Assembly: GCA_031555935.1 (NCBI GenBank)
Contig: JAVBTX010000019.1
Location: 1 to 64,000 of the forward strand
Origin: Roseburia_C sp031555935
GTDB lineage: Bacteria > Bacillota > Clostridia > Lachnospirales > Lachnospiraceae
DNA length: 64,000 bases
Reading direction: 5' to 3'
The notes beneath the pieces were generated by a model. The model did not search any database, was not told the origin of the DNA, and saw only the letters and a program-made list of their open reading frames with translations. Below, piece by piece: positions 60,100-64,000 of this stretch (positions are counted from its first letter, which is position 1; each line of letters opens with the position of its first letter). Made by a program: the position numbers and the translations under genes.

Positions 60100-61326
60100 A
60101 TGAATCTTTTAGAAGCACAAAAACTATTGGAAGAAAAAAATCAAACTCATATATTAGCATTTTATAACACCCTAAGTTCGACGGAGCAGCAAAAACTTTT
60201 ACAACAGATTGGCGAAGTTGACTGGTCTGTGATTGCCGCCTTAGCTCATAAGGACGAACCCAACAACAAGGGCGTGATTGAACCACTTGATGCCATTGAA
60301 GCCGATGAAATCGCGGCCAAGGAAGATTATTTCCGCGAGCTTGGACTTGATGCGATTCGTGCTGGCAAAGTCGGCGCGGTTCTGTTGGCCGGTGGACAAG
60401 GGACCAGACTAGGTTTTGACAAGCCAAAGGGGATGTTAAATGTCGGCATTGATAATGAACTGTTTTTATTTGAAATGCTGATTCGCAATTTGCAGAAAAA
60501 TACCGATGCGGCTGATGCCTTTGTACCGCTTTATATTATGACAAGTCACAAAAATAACGACGATACAATTCAGTTTTTTGAAGAACATAATTATTTTGGT
60601 TATCCGCGCGATTATGTCTCTTTCTTTATTCAGGAACGTGTTCCATGTACGGATTTGAATGGCAAGGTGTTAATGGAAAATCCTTCGACTATCTGCATGT
60701 CACCAAACGGCAATGGCGGTTGGTACACTTCGATGCATAATTGCGGTGTTTTGGAGGATGTTCGTAAACGGAACCTTGAATGGATTAACGTCTTTTCGGT
60801 TGATAACGTACTACAGCAGATTGGTGATGCCGTCTTTATCGGCGCTACTTTGGATTCTGGCTGTGTCAGCGGCGCCAAGGTGGTGCGCAAAGCGGCTCCT
60901 GACGAACGGGTTGGGGTACTTTGCTTAGAGGATGGTCGGCCTTCGATTGTGGAGTATTATGAAATGACGGAGGAGATGGCTAATTCCCGCAAGGATAATG
61001 GAGACTTGGTTTATAACTTCGGTGTTACACTGAATTATCTGTTCCGCGTCGATATGCTCGAAACGATGCTAGGGGCGAATATGCCGCTGCATATTGCGGA
61101 GAAGAAAATTCCTTGTATTGATGAGCAGGGGAATCCGATTAACCCAACGGAACCGAATGGGTATAAATTCGAAACGCTGGTGCTGGATATGGTGCATATG
61201 TCGGATAATTGTATTCCGTGTGAGATTGTTCGGGAGAAGGAATTTGCGCCGATTAAGAATGCGACTGGGATTGATTCTTTGGAGAGTGCCAGAGAGTTGT
61301 TGAAATTGAATGGGATAGAGCTGTAA
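60100..61326 (+). CDS. UDP-sugar pyrophosphorylase (UDPGP/UAP1 type)
   Basis: A 408-residue nucleotidyltransferase. LLAGGQGTRLGFDKPKGML is the nucleotide-binding signature; MTSHKNNDDTIQFFEEHNYFG, SPNGNGGWYTSM and VFSVDNVLQQIGDAVFIG follow. This is the eukaryote-like UDP-GlcNAc/UDP-glucose pyrophosphorylase family rather than GalU or GlmU. It would make UDP-GlcNAc or UDP-Glc for surface glycan synthesis. The ATG at 60100 follows GGAGGATGGAAAG; a TTG start 33 bases upstream is rejected. It is a lone plus-strand gene ending in a terminator. Confidence 0.9.
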   Translation: MNLLEAQKLLEEKNQTHILAFYNTLSSTEQQKLLQQIGEVDWSVIAALAHKDEPNNKGVIEPLDAIEADEIAAKEDYFRELGLDAIRAGKVGAVLLAGGQGTRLGFDKPKGMLNVGIDNELFLFEMLIRNLQKNTDAADAFVPLYIMTSHKNNDDTIQFFEEHNYFGYPRDYVSFFIQERVPCTDLNGKVLMENPSTICMSPNGNGGWYTSMHNCGVLEDVRKRNLEWINVFSVDNVLQQIGDAVFIGATLDSGCVSGAKVVRKAAPDERVGVLCLEDGRPSIVEYYEMTEEMANSRKDNGDLVYNFGVTLNYLFRVDMLETMLGANMPLHIAEKKIPCIDEQGNPINPTEPNGYKFETLVLDMVHMSDNCIPCEIVREKEFAPIKNATGIDSLESARELLKLNGIEL

Positions 61327-61344
61327 GGCTCTATCCCGTTTTTT
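61312..61344 (+). terminator. Terminator of the pyrophosphorylase gene
   Basis: GGGATAGAGC (61312-61321) pairs with GCTCTATCCC (61328-61337), followed by T6. The stop codon is in the loop. Confidence 0.92.
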
Positions 61345-61368
61345 ATAGTTACGCCCAGGCGCACGTTT

Positions 61369-62643
61369 CTATTCGTTTATCATTTTATACTTGGCCGCTA
61401 AAATGCGGCTGACTGAAAGGTTAATTCGCTCTTCCGATATTTCCTCATCTGCCACTGCATTTAAGATTGCCTGATATGCCGAGCGAAAATCCACCGGCAT
61501 CAAGATAATATCAACACCAGCTTGGATTGCTTTTACGGCCGCTTCCCCCGGCGAGTAATTATTAACAATGGCACCCATATTCATCGCATCCGTTATTACA
61601 ATTCCCTTAAACCCCATCCGTTCACGTAAAATTTCTGTGACCATCCGCTCTGACAGCGTAGCTGGAGTATTATCTCCAACCACATTCGGTACCGAGATAT
61701 GTGATACCATCACAAAGGATACTCCGGCATCAATTCCCTTTTGAAAAGGGATTAAGTCCTCAAGCTCTAGCTCCTCAAGCGTTTTATCAGAATAGGCATA
61801 GCCTTCATGGGTATCGCCTTCGGTCGCTCCATGATTCGGAAAATGCTTGAGACAAGAGTAGACTCCCTGGCCTTCCAGCCCCTCCAGCACTGCCACCACC
61901 ATTTCAGCAGACAAGCCAATATCTTCACCAAAGGACCTTACTCCAATTACAGTATTAAGCGGATTCGTAATCACATCGGCAACTGGTGCAAAATCAAGAT
62001 TGATTCCATAGTCGGCTAAATATTCGCCGATTTTATCGCCCACCTCGAATGCCTTCGAAGTATCGCCAGCTTGTCCAATCTCCCACATGTTTGGGTAGTG
62101 TTCCACCGGAAAGTTCGGATTCTCGCCAATTCTAGCCACGTCACCGCCTTCTTCGTCGGTGCTGATAAACAATGGCAGACCATTGACTTCATTGGCATAG
62201 TTTTGTGCTTTTGTGGTCATTTCTAATAACTGGTCTGGGTCAACGATATTTTCGGCAAAATATATAAAACCGCAGATTGGAAATTCTTCCAGTGCCTGCT
62301 TGGTGGTTTCATCGGTCAAGGTCATGTTGACTGGGCCCGTTAACTGTGACGGAGCTAAGATGAATAGCTGAGCTACCTTTTCTTCCAGGGTCATGCTATT
62401 CAGCTTGTCGATAACCTCTTGATTGTCAATTTCGACTGTCATTTCCGCATTCGGATTTTCTGTCTGTTTTATCTGTTCTGTCTGCTCAATATTTTGCTCC
62501 GTTGTTATGTCAGTCTCGTCATTATTTTCTTGTTTTTGCTCTCCTGACGGAGTTCTCAGCATAAAGAAAATCCCTGCCAGAATACCGCAGATTATTGCAA
62601 TCGACGCCGCTATCAGCAGCCAGCTTTTTCTACTCTTCTTCAC
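61369..62643 (-). CDS. Membrane-anchored GH3 beta-N-acetylhexosaminidase (NagZ-like)
   Basis: A 424-residue GH3 enzyme with a single N-terminal helix and an acidic Gln/Glu/Thr linker to about 70. The barrel has STDEEGGDVARI, the NagZ motif KHFPNHGATEGDTHEGYA with its His-Asp acid/base pair, and the nucleophile Asp in VITDAMNMGAI. It cleaves terminal GlcNAc, e.g. from muropeptides, outside the cell. The GTG start follows AGGGGGCTCGT. It lies 22 bases after the SGNH-like gene and may be co-transcribed with it. Confidence 0.92.
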   Translation of the reverse strand: MKKSRKSWLLIAASIAIICGILAGIFFMLRTPSGEQKQENNDETDITTEQNIEQTEQIKQTENPNAEMTVEIDNQEVIDKLNSMTLEEKVAQLFILAPSQLTGPVNMTLTDETTKQALEEFPICGFIYFAENIVDPDQLLEMTTKAQNYANEVNGLPLFISTDEEGGDVARIGENPNFPVEHYPNMWEIGQAGDTSKAFEVGDKIGEYLADYGINLDFAPVADVITNPLNTVIGVRSFGEDIGLSAEMVVAVLEGLEGQGVYSCLKHFPNHGATEGDTHEGYAYSDKTLEELELEDLIPFQKGIDAGVSFVMVSHISVPNVVGDNTPATLSERMVTEILRERMGFKGIVITDAMNMGAIVNNYSPGEAAVKAIQAGVDIILMPVDFRSAYQAILNAVADEEISEERINLSVSRILAAKYKMINE

Positions 62644-62665
62644 ACGAGCCCCCTAATCGATATCA

Positions 62666-64000
62666 CTAATATTTTATCGTCATTTTATTGGTCACTGTTG
62701 TTCCCTGAGCATCATTATAAACATTAATTCGTAATTTGCCCGTTTCATCAATTGGGACGACGACATCCTCCAACGTACCAAATTCTAAAACCACTTCCGC
62801 ATCTGCCGCATCGGTTTTCTCTTTTGAAATGGATACATAGACTGGAAAATCCCCATTCTTAACCGGAACAAGCTTGATTATCTTCTCGTTATCAGTCTTG
62901 CTAATCGAATACTTCATTCCAAAGGTCCGCTCGCCGGCATATTCCATTTTTTCCTTGTAACTCGAATATAACAGACTATCTTCTGAGATTTTCCCGGTAA
63001 AAAAATTGGCAAAAAGATTGCTGAAAATCTCTGACCCAATATCATTCAAATGATTCTCATCTTTATAATACTTGCTCTCAAATGTAAAGTACTCTGGCTT
63101 GATTAAATTAAAGTCATAATAGTCAACCTGATACTCTTCACACAATTCACTTAATTGCTCAATTGCATAATCATAATTACCATAATCACTGGCTCTAAAA
63201 TCAGCCATTGGAGCTGTAAAAAACACGATTTCAATTCCCTTACGCTGGCAAAACTCGATCATGTTCACCAATGCCCCTCTTTCGTCCTCAGAAATCATAT
63301 TGTCCGGAATCGGTTCATACGATGTTTTTCTTGTAAAACCTTCGTTTTTCACACTTCTTTTGTTGGCGACGAACCCTCTCCCCACATAATGTGCGTTATC
63401 TACTTCTGGGTCACCTGGATATTGATAGTTTCCATATCCCTCATCCTGCTTAACAGACACATTTTGAGTTACATAATCTTCTTCTAATAACTTTTCTCTG
63501 CTTCGAAGGGCTGGAAAAAAGGAGTTTAAATAGTAAGTATCGCTGCTCGCATTGAGCAAATACTCTACCTTATTAAGCGAAAATTTCATGTAATCACTCA
63601 AGATATAGGTTGATGTCAATTGTGTTCGTTCTGCGTAAGAGCTATTCATCCTAGAGCAGCACACTTCCATATACACTTGCTTTAAATCATTTTTTTTGGC
63701 AGCTTCAACCAATAGTGCATAGCTTCCATCATACTCTTGCAAGGAAGAACCAGCATTAAAAGTATATGCGTCAAAAAGTCCATCCGTAATCTCTGGATTT
63801 AAGGACCGGTAGGTATGTGACGAACCTAAGAAAAGGACATCTATATTCTCTTCTGACTCATAAAGCTCGTGCATCATCACCCTTGTATACGAAGAATCGT
63901 CTGAAATAAGCAGGAACTTCATCCCTTTATCAAGCAAAAACAAGCCCAGGAAAAAAAGTGTTACCCGCACAGCAATACTGATTGTTTTTTTTATATCAAT
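62666..64000 (-). CDS. SGNH-like surface polysaccharide-modifying protein (start outside window)
   Basis: The frame stays open from 62666 to the window edge. A GTG at 63968-63970 could start a 434-residue protein, but it lacks a ribosome-binding site and ten more open codons precede it, so the true start is probably beyond the edge. An N-terminal membrane helix (LFFLGLFLLDKGMKFLL) leads to an SGNH/DltD-like domain: VLFLGSSHTYRSLNPE near the start and DENHLNDIG for the later Asp-His pair. A beta domain follows. Relatives work beside MBOAT acyltransferases to acylate surface glycans. Confidence 0.82.
   Translation of the reverse strand: MDIKKTISIAVRVTLFFLGLFLLDKGMKFLLISDDSSYTRVMMHELYESEENIDVLFLGSSHTYRSLNPEITDGLFDAYTFNAGSSLQEYDGSYALLVEAAKKNDLKQVYMEVCCSRMNSSYAERTQLTSTYILSDYMKFSLNKVEYLLNASSDTYYLNSFFPALRSREKLLEEDYVTQNVSVKQDEGYGNYQYPGDPEVDNAHYVGRGFVANKRSVKNEGFTRKTSYEPIPDNMISEDERGALVNMIEFCQRKGIEIVFFTAPMADFRASDYGNYDYAIEQLSELCEEYQVDYYDFNLIKPEYFTFESKYYKDENHLNDIGSEIFSNLFANFFTGKISEDSLLYSSYKEKMEYAGERTFGMKYSISKTDNEKIIKLVPVKNGDFPVYVSISKEKTDAADAEVVLEFGTLEDVVVPIDETGKLRINVYNDAQGTTVTNKMTIKY

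Noticed and set aside
1..64000. CRISPR array, tRNA or rRNA genes, transposase, phage integrase
   Set aside because: None was seen in reading either strand; no regularly spaced repeats of CRISPR length occur.

Overview
The window looks like chromosome from a Gram-positive, spore-forming anaerobe of the Clostridia, most likely Lachnospiraceae. The signs are strong AGGAGG ribosome-binding sites, an alpha/beta small acid-soluble spore protein gene with a sigma-G-like promoter, the tig-clpP-clpX-lon-engB order, YesMN-type sugar regulators with ABC sugar transporters, and beta-propeller lipoproteins of the CNKxDCLHN type. Most genes lie on the minus strand. I saw no rRNA, tRNA, CRISPR array, transposase or phage module.

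Layout (genes on the minus strand are transcribed from high to low coordinates). 1-4.2 kb: three tandem paralogous lipoproteins plus a 36-codon remnant of a fourth. 4.2-5.5 kb: a small secreted protein and an amidase-domain protein. 5.6-6.9 kb: a Y-family DNA polymerase on the plus strand. 6.9-15.8 kb: the protein quality-control run tig-clpP-clpX-lon-engB, which continues by overlapping genes into a zinc ABC importer (znuA-znuC-znuB). 15.75-16.75 kb: a gene-free kilobase holding two related, oppositely oriented, GC-rich palindromic elements with a shared core. 16.7-25.5 kb: spore protein, soluble zinc-binding chemoreceptor, GrpB-family protein, GH27 glycosidase, a 70-residue peptide, DJ-1 protein, DUF4003 and DUF6483 proteins, nitroreductase, CYTH phosphatase, DUF1653 protein and a cytidylate-kinase-like protein.

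25.5-38.2 kb: a branched-chain amino acid importer, livHMGF, separated from its binding protein livK by about 8 kb that holds a large clan GH-Q phosphorylase, a GH35 enzyme and a DUF234 ATPase. 38.3-44.1 kb: a sugar ABC transporter (binding protein and two permeases) followed by a YesM-like kinase and YesN-like regulator. Together with the phosphorylase and GH35 enzyme these could form an oligosaccharide uptake and breakdown set.

44.2-64 kb: cell-surface biology. It contains a zinc-ribbon protein, an HtrA protease, a GtrA-family protein, glmS, an LCP ligase, single-domain and double-domain GT2 glycosyltransferases, a polyprenyl-phosphate sugar transferase, a membrane protein fused to a metallo-beta-lactamase domain, a DUF6077-like membrane protein, a UDP-sugar pyrophosphorylase, a membrane-anchored GH3 hexosaminidase and, cut by the right edge, an SGNH-like protein. 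glmS and the pyrophosphorylase would supply sugar precursors, the transferases would build a glycan on a lipid carrier, and the LCP protein would attach it to the wall.

The most unusual item is the pair of palindromic elements at 15.9-16.65 kb: different outer arms each keep self-complementarity around a common core, as expected of a structured RNA or a non-autonomous mobile element.
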